Source: Rhodanobacter fulvus Jip2 | GTDB taxonomy: Bacteria > Pseudomonadota > Gammaproteobacteria > Xanthomonadales > Rhodanobacteraceae | DNA: 64,000 bases | Assembly (NCBI RefSeq): GCF_000264315.1 | Contig: NZ_AJXU01000054.1 | Location: 41,077 to 105,076, forward strand | Direction: 5' to 3' | Part shown: one piece after another, positions 47,881 to 59,366 of the stretch | Layout: each line of letters opens with the position of its first letter | How positions within the stretch are numbered: position 1 is the first letter of the stretch | Translations under genes and position numbers: made by a program | Notes under the pieces: model-generated | Told to the model about the DNA's origin: nothing | Databases searched by the model: none | Seen by the model: only the letters and a program-made list of their open reading frames with translations

Positions 47881-47901
47881 ATTCCCCATTCCCCATTCCC
47901 G
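47881..47901. repeat. Short tandem repeat (ATTCCCC, three copies)
   Basis: About three copies of ATTCCCC (the last ending in CCCG) lie in the gap between the RNase and DUF72 genes. The unit resembles the GAATCCC unit in the palindrome loop at 63932. Confidence 0.7.
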
Positions 47902-48741
47902 TCACCCCAACCGATCAACCCGCTCCTGCAACGCCATCGCGGCGGCCGGGTTGCGCAGTTTTGCGCTGCTGATGAAAAACACGAACACCTCGCGCGGTGG
48001 TCCAGCCGGTTGCGTGGCGCCGACGTGCGGCAGGGCGTCGATGTCGCGGCCCGCGGCCCAGGCCTGGGCATGTGCCGCCCATTGATCCAGCGCACGGTCT
48101 TCGTAGCCGGTGGCGATCTCTTCGATGCTGCGCATCAGTCGGGCGTAGACGAAATCGCCGGTGAGGTCGGCCAGCGAGGGGAATTTCGGCGAGTCGGTGA
48201 AAACGGTGGGGATCGCGTGCTTGCGCGCCAGTTCCACATAAGCCGGGCATAGGAAGCCGGGGTTGCGCACCTCCAGCACGTGGCGCAGCGGTCGCCCGTT
48301 CAACACGCGGGGCAACGCCTGCAGGAAGGCGTCCAGGTCGTCGGCATCGAATTTTCGCGAGGGCGGCAACTGCCACAGTATCGGGCCCAGCCGGTCGCCC
48401 ATTTCCTCGATGCCGCCGTAGATGAAACTGTCCACGCCCTTGCCGCTGTGGGCCAGCGGCCGACTTTCGGTGATATAGCGCGGCGCTTTCAGCGAGAACA
48501 CGAAGCCCGGCGGCGTGGCCTCGGCCCACTTGGCGTAGGTGGCCGGCTTTTGCGCGCTGTAATAAGTGCCGTTGACCTCGATGGCGCGCAGGTGTCGGCT
48601 GGCGTAATCCAGCTCCAGTCGCCGCAGCAGGTCGGCAGGATAGAAATTGTCGCGCCAGGGCGCATACACCCAGCCGCCCACGCCGACGCGGACGGGCCCG
48701 TGCTGCATGCTGCCGGCGGCGATGTGGTCAGGGTGTTCCAT
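47902..48741 (-). CDS. DUF72 family protein
   Basis: This encodes 279 residues (start MEHPDHIAAG at 48741; other in-frame ATGs at 48786 and 48708). The TIM-barrel-like DUF72 fold shows VGVGGWVYAPWRDNFYPADL near the N-terminus, the strand AIEVNGTYYSAQKPATYAKW, FVFSLKAPRYITE and then LRHVLEVRNPGFL, with VYARLMRSIEEI near the C-terminus. The family (YecE-like) has no established biochemical role. The gene lies upstream of the RNase gene on the same strand with a 195-bp gap, so operon membership is unsure. Confidence 0.85.
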   Translation of the reverse strand: MEHPDHIAAGSMQHGPVRVGVGGWVYAPWRDNFYPADLLRRLELDYASRHLRAIEVNGTYYSAQKPATYAKWAEATPPGFVFSLKAPRYITESRPLAHSGKGVDSFIYGGIEEMGDRLGPILWQLPPSRKFDADDLDAFLQALPRVLNGRPLRHVLEVRNPGFLCPAYVELARKHAIPTVFTDSPKFPSLADLTGDFVYARLMRSIEEIATGYEDRALDQWAAHAQAWAAGRDIDALPHVGATQPAGPPREVFVFFISSAKLRNPAAAMALQERVDRLG

Positions 48742-48883
48742 CGGAAACAGGCCTGGCGGGGTGGGTGCCGCAGTTTGCGGCGACATGCATGCAACTGTCG
48801 TGAATGGTAGCGAATGGATCGCGTGACTTCCGGCGCTGGCCTGCCGCTCGGTTTGTCGCGATAGTGGCGCGACTGCCCCTGTC

Positions 48884-50557
48884 ATGGAGTTATCGATGCT
48901 GCAGCGACCCTTTGTCTTGCGCCTCTCGGCGGCGTGTGCGTTGTGCGTCGCCACGTTGGGCGCCGCGGCGCAGACGCCCACGTCCTCGTTACCGCAGCTG
49001 CCCATCTCCACCAACGACCAGGTACGCCCACTGCTGCCCGCGCAGCTGCAGGATTTCGACGCGTATGTGGAAAGCGCGCGCAAGGCGTTCGACGTGCCCG
49101 GCATCGCGGTGGCGATCGTCAAGGACGGCAACGTGGTACTGGCGCAGGGCTTCGGCCGGCGCGAGCTGGGCAAGCCGGACGCCGTCGATGCGCACACCTT
49201 GTTCGCGATCGCCTCCAACACCAAGGCGTTCACCGCCGCCTCGCTGCAGCAATTGGCCGAGGCGGGCAAGCTGAACATGGACGACCGGGTGATCGACCAT
49301 CTGCCCTGGTTCCGCATGTCCGACCCGTACGTCACCCACGAGATGCGCATCCGCGATTTGCTGGCGCACCGCAGCGGCTTGTCGCTGGGCGCGGGCGACC
49401 TGCTGTATTGGCCGCCCACCTCCTACACCACCAAGGAGGTGGTGCAGCGGCTGGCGCATGTACCGATCGCGAATGGTTTCCGCAGCGGCTACGCCTACGA
49501 CAACATCCTGTTCGCGGTGGCCACGCTGGTGATCGAGGAAGCATCCGGCCAGAGCTACGCCGACTACGTGCGCGATCACATCTTCAAGCCGGTGGGCATG
49601 GACGAATCGCTGATCGACAAGACCTACATCACACCCGGCATGGATGTGGCCACCGGCCACGCCAAGGCTGATTTCAAGGATCTGCAACCGGTGCCGCCGA
49701 TGGCCTGGCTCAACGATCCGGGCGCCGGCGGCATTTATTCCAGCGTGCACGACATGGCCAGGTGGATGAAGGTGCAACTGGCTGGCGGCGCGTTGTCCAC
49801 CAAGGCTGCCGACGGCAAGCCGCAACGGCTGTTTTCCGAGAAAAGCCAGCAGCAGATGTGGAGCATGCTGACGCCGATCGCCATCCGCAAACCGTCGATT
49901 CCCGAGCTGGCGCCGCTGACGCCGAAGTTCTCCGGCTACGGCGAGTCGTGGTTCCTGTCCGACTACCGTGGGCAGCGGCTGGTGTGGCACACCGGCGGCT
50001 GGCCCGGCATGGTGTCGCGGGTGACCCTGGTGCCCGACCAGCATCTGGGCGTGGTGGTGCTGACCAATGCCGAATCGGGCGCGGCCTTCAACGCGGTGAC
50101 CTACCGCGTGCTGGATGCCTACCTCAATCGCGATCACAAGACGGACTGGGTGGCCGTCTATGCCAAGGCGGTGAAGAAATCGCAGGCCCATGCCGACGAC
50201 AGCTTCGCCAAGCACGAGGCCGCCCGCGACAAGCACAGCAAGCCGTCGCTGCCGCTGGCGAAATACGCCGGCACCTATCGCGACCCCTGGTACGGCGACA
50301 TCATCGTCAGCCAGCAGAACGGCAAGCTGCGCATGCGCTTCAGCAAGACCGCGCAACTGGTCGGCACGATGACGCCATGGCAGCACGACACCTTCGTGGT
50401 GCGCTGGGACGATCGCACGCTGAATGCCGACGCCTTCGTCAGCTACGCGCTGGACCCTGACGGGGCCGTGCGCGAGGTGCGGATGGAGCCGATTTCGCCG
50501 CTGACCGATTTCAGTTTCGATTTCCAGGATTTGCGATTGAAGCCGGCGAGCAACTGA
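48884..50557 (+). CDS. Exported serine hydrolase, beta-lactamase class C / esterase family
   Basis: This encodes 557 residues with a signal peptide (LRLSAACALCVATLGAAA, cut around AAA-QT). The penicillin-binding fold has the Ser-x-x-Lys motif in ASNTKAF, Tyr-x-Asn in GYAYDNILF, and a third motif HTGGWPG in place of KTG. This is usual in class C-related esterases and D-aminopeptidases rather than beta-lactamases. A C-terminal lipocalin-like beta domain follows (YAGTYRDPWYGDIIVSQQ). It probably hydrolyses esters or peptides in the periplasm; resistance is not implied. The second in-frame ATG at 48896 (MLQRPF) is also possible. Confidence 0.9.
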   Translation: MELSMLQRPFVLRLSAACALCVATLGAAAQTPTSSLPQLPISTNDQVRPLLPAQLQDFDAYVESARKAFDVPGIAVAIVKDGNVVLAQGFGRRELGKPDAVDAHTLFAIASNTKAFTAASLQQLAEAGKLNMDDRVIDHLPWFRMSDPYVTHEMRIRDLLAHRSGLSLGAGDLLYWPPTSYTTKEVVQRLAHVPIANGFRSGYAYDNILFAVATLVIEEASGQSYADYVRDHIFKPVGMDESLIDKTYITPGMDVATGHAKADFKDLQPVPPMAWLNDPGAGGIYSSVHDMARWMKVQLAGGALSTKAADGKPQRLFSEKSQQQMWSMLTPIAIRKPSIPELAPLTPKFSGYGESWFLSDYRGQRLVWHTGGWPGMVSRVTLVPDQHLGVVVLTNAESGAAFNAVTYRVLDAYLNRDHKTDWVAVYAKAVKKSQAHADDSFAKHEAARDKHSKPSLPLAKYAGTYRDPWYGDIIVSQQNGKLRMRFSKTAQLVGTMTPWQHDTFVVRWDDRTLNADAFVSYALDPDGAVREVRMEPISPLTDFSFDFQDLRLKPASN

Positions 50558-50603
50558 TCCATCACCGCGCCGTTCGCGGCGCTCATGCTGAAGGGGAAGG
50601 GAC

Positions 50604-52250
50604 ATGAAGTATCGGCATCATGCGGTGGCGGCTCTGCTGTCGTTCGGGTTGCTGGTTGGCGTCGCCCAGGCGCGCAGCGACCACGCACTGGACCATCACT
50701 ACATCCGGGTCGAACTCGGAACCATCGGCGCGCAACCGGCCTCGGGCCGGCTGCTGCTGTTCGCGGTCGACGCGAAAGTGGCCGAGGCGGCAGCCAAGGC
50801 GGAATCGAAGGGCAAGAGCAGCGCGGTCGAATCGGTGGATGCCGATCCGTTCAGCGGCACGGTCACCAGCGTGGCGGCGCGCGAGGTGGAGCACTGGGTG
50901 CCGGGCAAGACGATCGACGTCGACACCGAGCACATGGCATATCCCGTCGGCTGGTCGCAACTGCCACCGGGCGATTACCTGGTGCAGGCCGTGCTCGACG
51001 GGAACCACGACTACAACTACCTGGGGCGTGGCGCCGGCGACCTGGTCAGCGACGTGGTCAAGCTGCACCTGCCCGCCGCCGGTGTGCCGAAACTGAAGCT
51101 GGCGAAGGCATTGCCGGCAGACGATGACCCGTGGGCCGTGCCGGTGTCGGCGTCGCCGACGATGCGCGAAAACGTGGTCGCGGCACGCCCGCACGCGCAA
51201 CGGGTCGATTTCATCAGCCCGCTGCTGAGCGCGTTCTGGGGTCGGTCGATCCACATGCGCGGCTGGGTGCTGACCCCGCCCGGATACGACGCCAACGCGG
51301 CCGCCCGTTATCCCACGGTCTATTACACCCAGGGTTTCGGCGGCAACAACGACCGCGTGATCCGCCCCATCGTCACCGTCTACACGGCGATGGCGAAGCA
51401 GCAGATGCCGCCGATGATCTGGGTGTTCCTGGACGAATCCAGCCCCACCGGTACGCACGAGTTCGCGGACTCGGTCAACAACGGTCCGTGGGGACAGGCG
51501 CTGACCACCGAGCTGATCCCGCATCTCGAAGCGCACTACCGCATGGATGGTGACGTCAACGGCCGCTTCCTCAACGGCCACTCCTCCGGCGGCTGGGCCA
51601 CGCTGTGGCTGCAGACGCGCTATCCGAAGATCTTCGGCGGCACCTGGTCGACCTCGCCCGACCCCAGCGACTTCCACGACTTCACCGGCATCGACCTGTA
51701 CGCGCCGCATGCCAATGTCTATCGCCGGCCCGACGGCTCGGCCTACCCGCTGGTGCGCAACCACGACAAGGTGCTGGGCACCTTCGAGCAGTTCGCGAAA
51801 CTCGAACGCGTGCTGGGCAGCTACGGCGGCCAGCTGGCTTCGTTCGAGTGGGTGTTTTCACCGCGCGGCAAGGATGGCCGGCCCGTGCCGATGTTCGATC
51901 GCGACACCGGCGACGTTGATCCGGCGGTGGTTTCGTACTGGCGCGACCACTACGACATTGCCTGGCGCCTGCAGCAGCACTGGCCCGAGCTGAAGCCCGA
52001 CCTGGACGGCAAGATCCATCTCTACGTGGGCACCGCCGACACGTTCTACCTCGACGGTTCCGCGCACAAGCTTAAGGCCGTGCTCGATGGTCTCGGTGCC
52101 AGGTCGGAATTCCATTTCCTCCCCGACCGCACCCACGGCAATGTCTACTGGATCGGCGACGACCACCACGGCCTGCTCAAGCAGATCAGCTGGGCGATGT
52201 ATGCGATCGCGCGACCGGATTCGACGCTGAAGCCTGTCGCCACGCCCTGA
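50604..52250 (+). CDS. Exported alpha/beta-hydrolase esterase (putative, enterochelin-esterase-like)
   Basis: This encodes 548 residues with a signal peptide (AVAALLSFGLLVGVAQA). An N-terminal beta domain (residues 25-170) is followed by an alpha/beta-hydrolase domain. The nucleophile elbow is GHSSGGWATL, an acid is likely in VGTADTFYLDG, and the His is in PDRTHGNVYWIGDDHHG. The order resembles exported esterases of the enterochelin-esterase/antigen-85 type (PTVYYTQGFGGNNDRVI, HEFADSVNNGPWG). The substrate is unknown. It starts 46 bp after the serine hydrolase gene, which suggests one transcript; an AAGGGGAAGGG Shine-Dalgarno precedes the ATG. Confidence 0.87.
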   Translation: MKYRHHAVAALLSFGLLVGVAQARSDHALDHHYIRVELGTIGAQPASGRLLLFAVDAKVAEAAAKAESKGKSSAVESVDADPFSGTVTSVAAREVEHWVPGKTIDVDTEHMAYPVGWSQLPPGDYLVQAVLDGNHDYNYLGRGAGDLVSDVVKLHLPAAGVPKLKLAKALPADDDPWAVPVSASPTMRENVVAARPHAQRVDFISPLLSAFWGRSIHMRGWVLTPPGYDANAAARYPTVYYTQGFGGNNDRVIRPIVTVYTAMAKQQMPPMIWVFLDESSPTGTHEFADSVNNGPWGQALTTELIPHLEAHYRMDGDVNGRFLNGHSSGGWATLWLQTRYPKIFGGTWSTSPDPSDFHDFTGIDLYAPHANVYRRPDGSAYPLVRNHDKVLGTFEQFAKLERVLGSYGGQLASFEWVFSPRGKDGRPVPMFDRDTGDVDPAVVSYWRDHYDIAWRLQQHWPELKPDLDGKIHLYVGTADTFYLDGSAHKLKAVLDGLGARSEFHFLPDRTHGNVYWIGDDHHGLLKQISWAMYAIARPDSTLKPVATP

Positions 52251-52295
52251 ATTCCGGTCCGTCCGGTTCGCCTGCCACGGGTTGTGGTTGCCGGC

Positions 52296-54701
52296 TCAGT
52301 CCGTGTGTTCGGCGTCCCCGGGCGGCGTCGGCAGCGTGCGCACCAGCTGCGAACGCACCAGCGACATGCGCGCGTCGCGCAGCCGCTGCAGCAGTTCGAA
52401 CAGCAGGTCGCTTTTTACGCTGCCCACGTCGCGCGGACTGTTGACGTAGGCGGTGCAACTGAAGGTCATCGAGTTGGCGTCGATGCCGGACAGCTGCACC
52501 AGCGGGGCGGGCGACTCCAGCGTGGCCGGATGCGCCCGCAGCACCTCCAGCACCAATGACCGCACCTTGCCCGCGTCGGTGTCCAGCGGCAGCGGCAACA
52601 CGATCTGTACACGGCCCAGAGCGTTGGCCAGGGTCACGTTGCGCACGTTCTGGGTGATCAGCTGCGAGTTGGGCACGATCACGGTGGAACGGTCGCCCAT
52701 GCGGATTTCGGTGGCGCGCACGTTGATGCGCTGGATGTCGCCCTCGACATCCGACGACAGGCTGACCCAGTCGCCCACCTTCACCGGCCGCTCCACCAGC
52801 AGGATCAGGCCGGAGATGAAGTTCTGCACGATCGCCTGCAAGCCGAAACCGATACCCACCGACAGCGCGCTGACGATCCAGGCGATGCTTTTCAGATCCA
52901 CATGCAGCGCGGCCAGCGTCAGCACGAACACCAGCATGCTGCCGAGGTAGCCAAGCAGGGTCACCAGCGACTCCTGCATGCCGAGTTCCATGGTGGAGCT
53001 CGGCAGCAGCTTGTCGCGCAGCCAACACTTGAGCCTGCGCAGCGTGTACCAGCCGATCGCGAACACCAGCGCCGCAGTAAAGATGCTGCCCGGGTCGATC
53101 GCCAGATCGCCCAGCTTGAGGTTGCCGAACGTCTGCTTCGCGCTGCTGATCAGGTCGCCGGGACCGGCGCCGAACGGCGTCAGCACGGTCGCCAGCGCCA
53201 GCAACACCAGGGTCACCCGCAGGACGGCATTGAGCACGATTACCGTCTGCTCCAGCGTATGCGGCTGCAGATCGAACGTGTTTTGCAGACGCTGGCCGCC
53301 ACGACCCTGCGGCGCCAGCAAGGCGGTGACCAGATCCGTCAGCAGATGGATCAGCAGATAGGTGGATGCCACGATCACGCCCACCCACAGCATTTCCCTG
53401 GCCAGGAAAAACGCCAGCGCAATGAAGCCGGTCGCCACCGCCAGCCAGCACAGCACCACCGCCAGCGTGGCGGCGGCCATCAGGATGCCCACCCACACGG
53501 GGCGATGTTGTGGTTCGGCGTCGCTGCTGGCTGACGCCAGGCGCGTGCGATGCATTCGCATCAGCGCCATGCCGATCAAACCGCTGACAACCAGTGCAAA
53601 CAGGCCGCGCGCCGCGACCGTGGCGGGCAGGCTGGTGCCGATCGTGCGGCTGGCGCGGTCGAACAGGCCAAACGCCAGCGCCGCCGCGCCCAGCCACCAG
53701 GGAAACGGACGCAGGCACTGTGCCACCCGATCGGTCAGCGCCGGCAGCCGCCACGACGGACGCCGCACCGAGAGCAGCGCCCGGCCCAGCCCCACCACAT
53801 ACGCCGCAAAGCACACCAGTTGCACCGTGGCATGGGCCAGCGTGGCGGTGTCGTCGTCGAGGATGTCGTTCCAGTTCAAGCCGAGGTAGGCCAGCTCCGC
53901 CGCCAGGCCGGTAGTGAAGACGGCCGTCAGCGCCACTGCCGTGGCCATCGCGCTGCGTCGCAAATGGCCGTCCGGAACGTGGCGCTTGGCCAGTTCCAGC
54001 AGCACCCGTTCCAGCGCCCAGCGGCCGCCGCCGAGCAACAGCACCGCAGCGATCAGGCACAGCAGCAACGGTTGCCGGTTGGGTGGCTGCCACGCGTCGC
54101 CCCACGCATTGCCAAGGCGAACGCCGAGCCGCTTGAGCCGCTGGGTGTCGCCCGGCAAGGTGCGCGCCAGATCGACCCAGAACACGCCGCTGAACGGCGT
54201 GGCCGTGCGCGAGGCCAACCTAGCCTGAAACTGGTCGTTGCGCATGCCGCTGATCTGCGCGGCCAGTTGCAGCGCGTTCTGGCCGAGCAGCTGCGCCTGC
54301 TTGATCTGCGCGTCCAGGTTGGTTTGCGCCCGGTCCAGTTGTCGCCGCTGTGCGGCAACTTCGGACGCTTCGGCGGGTGCGCCGCTGGCCGGCGCCGGCC
54401 CCAGCACGGTCAACTGCGCTTGCAACGCCGCCATCTGCGGCGCCAGGCTTGCGGCCAGCTGGCGTGCCTGATCCTGCACGCCCAGCGCGGTGGCGCGCAG
54501 GTCGGCCAATGGCGGGTTGCCATCCTTGCTCTTGAGATCGGCCCGCACCGAATCGAGTTGTTCGGTGAGTTGATCCAGCGCTTGCGCCGGTGTGGCCGTT
54601 GGCGCGACGACGGTCGGCGACGGATCGCTGGCCTGGGCCAACGAAAGGCCGCTGCCGAAGCTCAGCAGCAGAAGCAGGAGACAACGGAGCAGGGTAGGCA
54701 T
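52296..54701 (-). CDS. MscS-family mechanosensitive channel with DUF3772 periplasmic domain
   Basis: This encodes an 801-residue inner-membrane protein. A signal peptide (LLRCLLLLLLSFGSGLSLA) is followed by a coiled-coil-rich periplasmic part (QLTEQLDSVRADLKSK, AQRRQLDRAQTNLDAQIKQA), about ten membrane helices, then the MscS core. The core shows WIVSALSVGIGFGLQAIVQN (pore helix), FISGLILLVERPVKVGDW and the beta domain with MGDRSTVIVPNSQLITQNVRN. Such large MscS relatives relieve osmotic pressure; the periplasmic domain is of unknown function. Start ATG 54701 places the signal peptide at the N-terminus. Confidence 0.92.
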   Translation of the reverse strand: MPTLLRCLLLLLLSFGSGLSLAQASDPSPTVVAPTATPAQALDQLTEQLDSVRADLKSKDGNPPLADLRATALGVQDQARQLAASLAPQMAALQAQLTVLGPAPASGAPAEASEVAAQRRQLDRAQTNLDAQIKQAQLLGQNALQLAAQISGMRNDQFQARLASRTATPFSGVFWVDLARTLPGDTQRLKRLGVRLGNAWGDAWQPPNRQPLLLCLIAAVLLLGGGRWALERVLLELAKRHVPDGHLRRSAMATAVALTAVFTTGLAAELAYLGLNWNDILDDDTATLAHATVQLVCFAAYVVGLGRALLSVRRPSWRLPALTDRVAQCLRPFPWWLGAAALAFGLFDRASRTIGTSLPATVAARGLFALVVSGLIGMALMRMHRTRLASASSDAEPQHRPVWVGILMAAATLAVVLCWLAVATGFIALAFFLAREMLWVGVIVASTYLLIHLLTDLVTALLAPQGRGGQRLQNTFDLQPHTLEQTVIVLNAVLRVTLVLLALATVLTPFGAGPGDLISSAKQTFGNLKLGDLAIDPGSIFTAALVFAIGWYTLRRLKCWLRDKLLPSSTMELGMQESLVTLLGYLGSMLVFVLTLAALHVDLKSIAWIVSALSVGIGFGLQAIVQNFISGLILLVERPVKVGDWVSLSSDVEGDIQRINVRATEIRMGDRSTVIVPNSQLITQNVRNVTLANALGRVQIVLPLPLDTDAGKVRSLVLEVLRAHPATLESPAPLVQLSGIDANSMTFSCTAYVNSPRDVGSVKSDLLFELLQRLRDARMSLVRSQLVRTLPTPPGDAEHTD

Positions 54702-54807
54702 CCGTGCATGATCGGAGCGCCGCCGCAGGCGGTCAATCGCGGCTGTCGGATCGGCACCGGCCACGGAAGCTGGCGTTCATGTTCGTGCCGGTGGCCCGAT
54801 CGGTGGC

Positions 54808-54871
54808 AGCGGCTTCAGTCGCGATGCTCGGGAGTTTCAAAGCAAAAGCATCGCGACTGAAGTCGCTCCCA
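54808..54871. repeat. REP-like palindrome, family 1, copy B
   Basis: Left arm 54808-54828 (AGCGGCTTCAGTCGCGATGCT) and right arm 54847-54867 (AGCATCGCGACTGAAGTCGCT) have an unpaired centre of about 18 bases. It lies in the divergent gap between the MscS and ABC genes and shares its core with copies A and C. Confidence 0.85.
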
Positions 54872-54949
54872 CAAAGGTCGCCCCCGCAGGCCCTTGCGAA
54901 ACCCGGCGCGGGCACGCAAGTTATCCCATCCCCCGCTTGTTGCCTCCCC

Positions 54950-56791
<1,842 letters not shown>

Positions 56792-56873
56792 TGATCAAAT
56801 CCGCATGGCAGGCGGGCGATGGCACCTGTCATGCGACAATACTGGCCATCGTCATCCCGCACTTTCGAGTTTC

Positions 56874-57146
56874 ATGACCGTCCCCAATGATGCATTCCGG
56901 CGCTTCCAGGAGGAGCTCGCCGCCATCGATCGCAAGGAGCACCTTCCCGCTGATGTACCCGCTGCCGACCAGCGGCTCGCCAACGCACGGGCGGATTTTC
57001 TGTCCCTGCGCAAGCGCTATGGCCTGACCGTGGCCGACGTGGTGGCGTTCTTCCCGGAGGAGGAGGGCATCGCGTATCTGCAGCAGCTGATTGCCGCCAG
57101 CGAGGCCAGGCCGGTGCGACGCAGGAAGTCTTCGACGGCGGACTGA
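56874..57146 (+). CDS. Small hypothetical protein
   Basis: This encodes a 90-residue soluble, highly charged protein I do not recognise. The first half is rich in Glu, Asp and Lys (FRRFQEELAAIDRKEHLPAD). The second has LRKRYGLTVADVVAFFPEEE, then YLQQLIAASEARPVRRRKS, which could be a small helical DNA-binding or protein-binding unit; the basic tail is consistent with nucleic-acid contact. It is probably real: it has a clean start ATG and stop, its codon use matches the neighbours, and it sits alone after the ABC gene. An open reading to 56712 overlaps the ABC gene and is not used. Confidence 0.55.
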   Translation: MTVPNDAFRRFQEELAAIDRKEHLPADVPAADQRLANARADFLSLRKRYGLTVADVVAFFPEEEGIAYLQQLIAASEARPVRRRKSSTAD

Positions 57147-57180
57147 TTCGGGGCGAAGAGCGCCCCCATCCGCCCTGTCG

Positions 57181-57266
57181 GGCACCTTCCCCCGCAAGCG
57201 GGGGAAGGGAGCGGAATATTTCGAGGGGCCGATCACTCCCTTCTCCCGCTTGCGGGAGAAGGTGCC
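57181..57266. repeat. Paired palindromes of family 2 forming a composite inverted repeat
   Basis: Two hairpins face each other. 57185-57208 has perfect 11-bp arms (CCTTCCCCCGC-AA-GCGGGGGAAGG), and 57239-57262 has perfect 11-bp arms (CCTTCTCCCGC-TT-GCGGGAGAAGG). Outer ends GGCACCTT and AAGGTGCC pair as well, so the whole unit can fold as one structure. The rest of the 57147-57440 gap has no gene; the repeat fills most of its left half. The core is the same as at 46537. Confidence 0.85.
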
Positions 57267-57440
57267 GACTGCGAAGGCATGGCGAAGGCATGGATGCCTG
57301 AGTTGAGGCAACGCAGGAGCAGTTGCCCGATGCCGAAGCGAACGGCGAAGCCGGCCCGGAGGGCGTGCCGCAGGAGCGGCACGTAAGGCGGATGAGGGCT
57401 TTCCAAACCAAACAAACCGCACCACCCACGGAGAAACAAC

Positions 57441-58499
57441 ATGGCAGAAAACAAACGCCCCATCGTCACCGGCCTGTGCGCGTTCGGCATGTCGGGTCGG
57501 ATGTTCCAGGCGCCATTCCTGCATGCGATGGACGAGTTCTCGCTGCACTCCGTGGTGGAGCGTCATGCAAAGCGCGTGGCGAACACGTATCCCGCCATCC
57601 GTTCGCACGATTCGGTCGAGGCGATGCTGGCGGACCCGGCCATCGAGCTGGTCGTGGTGAACACGCCCAACGTGGACCATTTCGAGCACGTGCGGCTGGC
57701 GCTGCTGGCGGGCAAGCATGTGGTGGTGGAGAAACCCTTCGCGGTGACGTCGGCGCAGGCTGTCGAGATGGTGGAGCTGGCCGCCCGACAGGACCGCAAG
57801 CTGGTGGCATTCCAGAACCGCCGTTGGGACAGTGATTTTCTCGCCGTGCGGCAGGTGGTCGAAAAGGGTTTGCTGGGCCAGTTGATCGAGGCGGAATTCC
57901 ATTACGACCGCTACGAAAAAAACCTCAGCGCCAAGGCGCACAAGGAGGTCGATCAGCTGGGCACGGGCGTCATCTATGACCTTGGCCCGCATCTGATCGA
58001 CCAGGCGATCTGCCTGTTCGGCAAGCCGGAGCGTGTTTTCGCGGTCCTGCGCACCCACCGGCCCGGCTCGGTGGTCAACGATTATTTCGACCTGACGCTG
58101 CTGTACGGCGCGTTCACCGTGCGGCTGAAGAGCAGCCTGCTGGCGCTGGAGCCGGTGCCGGGGTTCGTGGTGCATGGCGCGGAGGGATCGTTCCTGAAAT
58201 CCCGCGCCGACGTGCAGGCCGACATGCTGGATCGGGGCATTTCGCCCAACGTCGCCGACTGGGGACAGGAGCCGGTGGCGGAGCATGGCGTTCTGCACAC
58301 CTGCGTGGATGGCCGCGACGAACGCCGCCGGTTTCCCTCGCCGGCGGGCAGCTATCAGACGTTCTTCGCCGGCGTCTATCGCCATGTGCGCGAGGGTGCG
58401 CCTTCGCCGGTGGCGTTGGCCGACACCTTGCTCAACGTACGCATCATCGAGGCCGCGCTGGAGAGCAGCCGGACGCAGAGCGTGGTCGCGCTCAGCTAG
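57441..58499 (+). CDS. Gfo/Idh/MocA family oxidoreductase
   Basis: This encodes 352 residues. The N-terminal Rossmann domain has [16 protein letters not shown] as its nucleotide loop and [10 protein letters not shown] with the family Glu-Lys-Pro motif. The C-terminal alpha/beta domain has [20 protein letters not shown], with the likely catalytic Asp/His. This YdhR/YvaA-like subgroup acts as NAD(P)-dependent sugar or inositol dehydrogenases, but no sugar genes are next to it, so the substrate is open. ATG 57441 follows a GGAGAAAC ribosome site. Confidence 0.9.
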   Translation: MAENKRPIVTGLCAFGMSGRMFQAPFLHAMDEFSLHSVVERHAKRVANTYPAIRSHDSVEAMLADPAIELVVVNTPNVDHFEHVRLALLAGKHVVVEKPFAVTSAQAVEMVELAARQDRKLVAFQNRRWDSDFLAVRQVVEKGLLGQLIEAEFHYDRYEKNLSAKAHKEVDQLGTGVIYDLGPHLIDQAICLFGKPERVFAVLRTHRPGSVVNDYFDLTLLYGAFTVRLKSSLLALEPVPGFVVHGAEGSFLKSRADVQADMLDRGISPNVADWGQEPVAEHGVLHTCVDGRDERRRFPSPAGSYQTFFAGVYRHVREGAPSPVALADTLLNVRIIEAALESSRTQSVVALS

Positions 58500-58687
58500 T
58501 TTTCGGGCAACCGCGGATGCGGTTGCGCGATTTTCACCCGTGCCACTGCATGCTGCGGGGAGATTGCCGCACGCACTGCGTCGCGGAAGGGCCTGGGTTA
58601 TTCTTGGCGACCCTGGCGGCTCGTTTCGGTGCGAGCCCCTCGCCCATGGCCATGGGCGCAAACCGTTTCCGACCTCAAGGACTATCG

Positions 58688-59197
58688 ATGACCATCAATG
58701 TCACCTTCACCACCAACCGCGGTCCGATCCACCTGCGGCTGCACGACGACAAGGCGCCGGTCACGGTGGCCAATTTCGTGAACCTGGCCAGGCGCGGCTA
58801 TTACGACGGCTTGTCGTTCCACCGCGTGATCGCCGATTTCATGATCCAGGGTGGTTGCCCCGAAGGCAGCGGCCGCGGCGGCCCGGGCTACAAGTTCGAG
58901 GACGAGTTCAATCCGTCGCTGCGCCATGACAAGCCCGGCGTGCTGTCGATGGCCAACGCCGGCCCGCGCACCAATGGCAGCCAGTTCTTCATCACCCATG
59001 GCGCCACGCCGTGGCTGGACGGCAAGCACACCGTGTTCGGCGAAGTGCTGGGCGAGGACGACCAGAAAGTGGTCAACGCCGTGCAGCAGGGCGACGTGAT
59101 CGAGAAGGTGGAAGTGTCCGGCGACGTCGACGCGCTGCTGGCGGCGCAGTCCGAGCGCGTGGCGGAGTGGAACGCGGTGCTCGACCAGCGCGGCTGA
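58688..59197 (+). CDS. ppiB: Cyclophilin-type peptidyl-prolyl isomerase (PpiB-like)
   Basis: This encodes a 169-residue cytosolic cyclophilin catalysing cis-trans isomerisation of X-Pro bonds. The active-site run is intact: [19 protein letters not shown] (FHRVI with the catalytic Arg), [18 protein letters not shown], then [12 protein letters not shown]. No signal peptide is present, so this is the cytosolic PpiB form rather than PpiA. ATG 58688 ([14 protein letters not shown]) gives the family start; an open reading to 58517 is noncoding. Confidence 0.94.
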   Translation: MTINVTFTTNRGPIHLRLHDDKAPVTVANFVNLARRGYYDGLSFHRVIADFMIQGGCPEGSGRGGPGYKFEDEFNPSLRHDKPGVLSMANAGPRTNGSQFFITHGATPWLDGKHTVFGEVLGEDDQKVVNAVQQGDVIEKVEVSGDVDALLAAQSERVAEWNAVLDQRG

Positions 59198-59219
59198 GCA
59201 TTCCCACGCTGCAAAGGTG

Positions 59220-59250
59220 AAGGCCGCCACGCCTGTTGGCGGCCTTCTGC
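59220..59250 (+). terminator. Terminator after the cyclophilin gene
   Basis: The 10-bp stem AAGGCCGCCA with TGGCGGCCTT (59220-59229, 59237-59246) lies 22 bp after the cyclophilin stop. The T tract is short. Confidence 0.7.
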
Positions 59251-59291
59251 CGTCTGGACGGCCCAAATCGCGCCGCCGGACAGCCGCGTGA

Positions 59292-59297
59292 TAAAAT
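59292..59297 (+). promoter_or_regulatory. Candidate -10 element for mdh
   Basis: TAAAAT lies within a small palindrome (GTGATAAAATCAC), about 70 bp before the mdh ATG. No good -35 hexamer is visible. A similar TAAAAT lies before prpB. Confidence 0.35.
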
Positions 59298-59366
59298 CAC
59301 GCCTTTGCTTCGGGCCTGAACCGCCTTCGCCACACGCTGCCCCTCTCACCCAAGGAGTCATCGCTC

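Noticed and set aside
48884..50557. Serine hydrolase considered as a beta-lactamase resistance gene
   Set aside because: The third motif is HTGG rather than KTG, and a C-terminal lipocalin-like domain is present, which fits esterase or peptidase relatives better.
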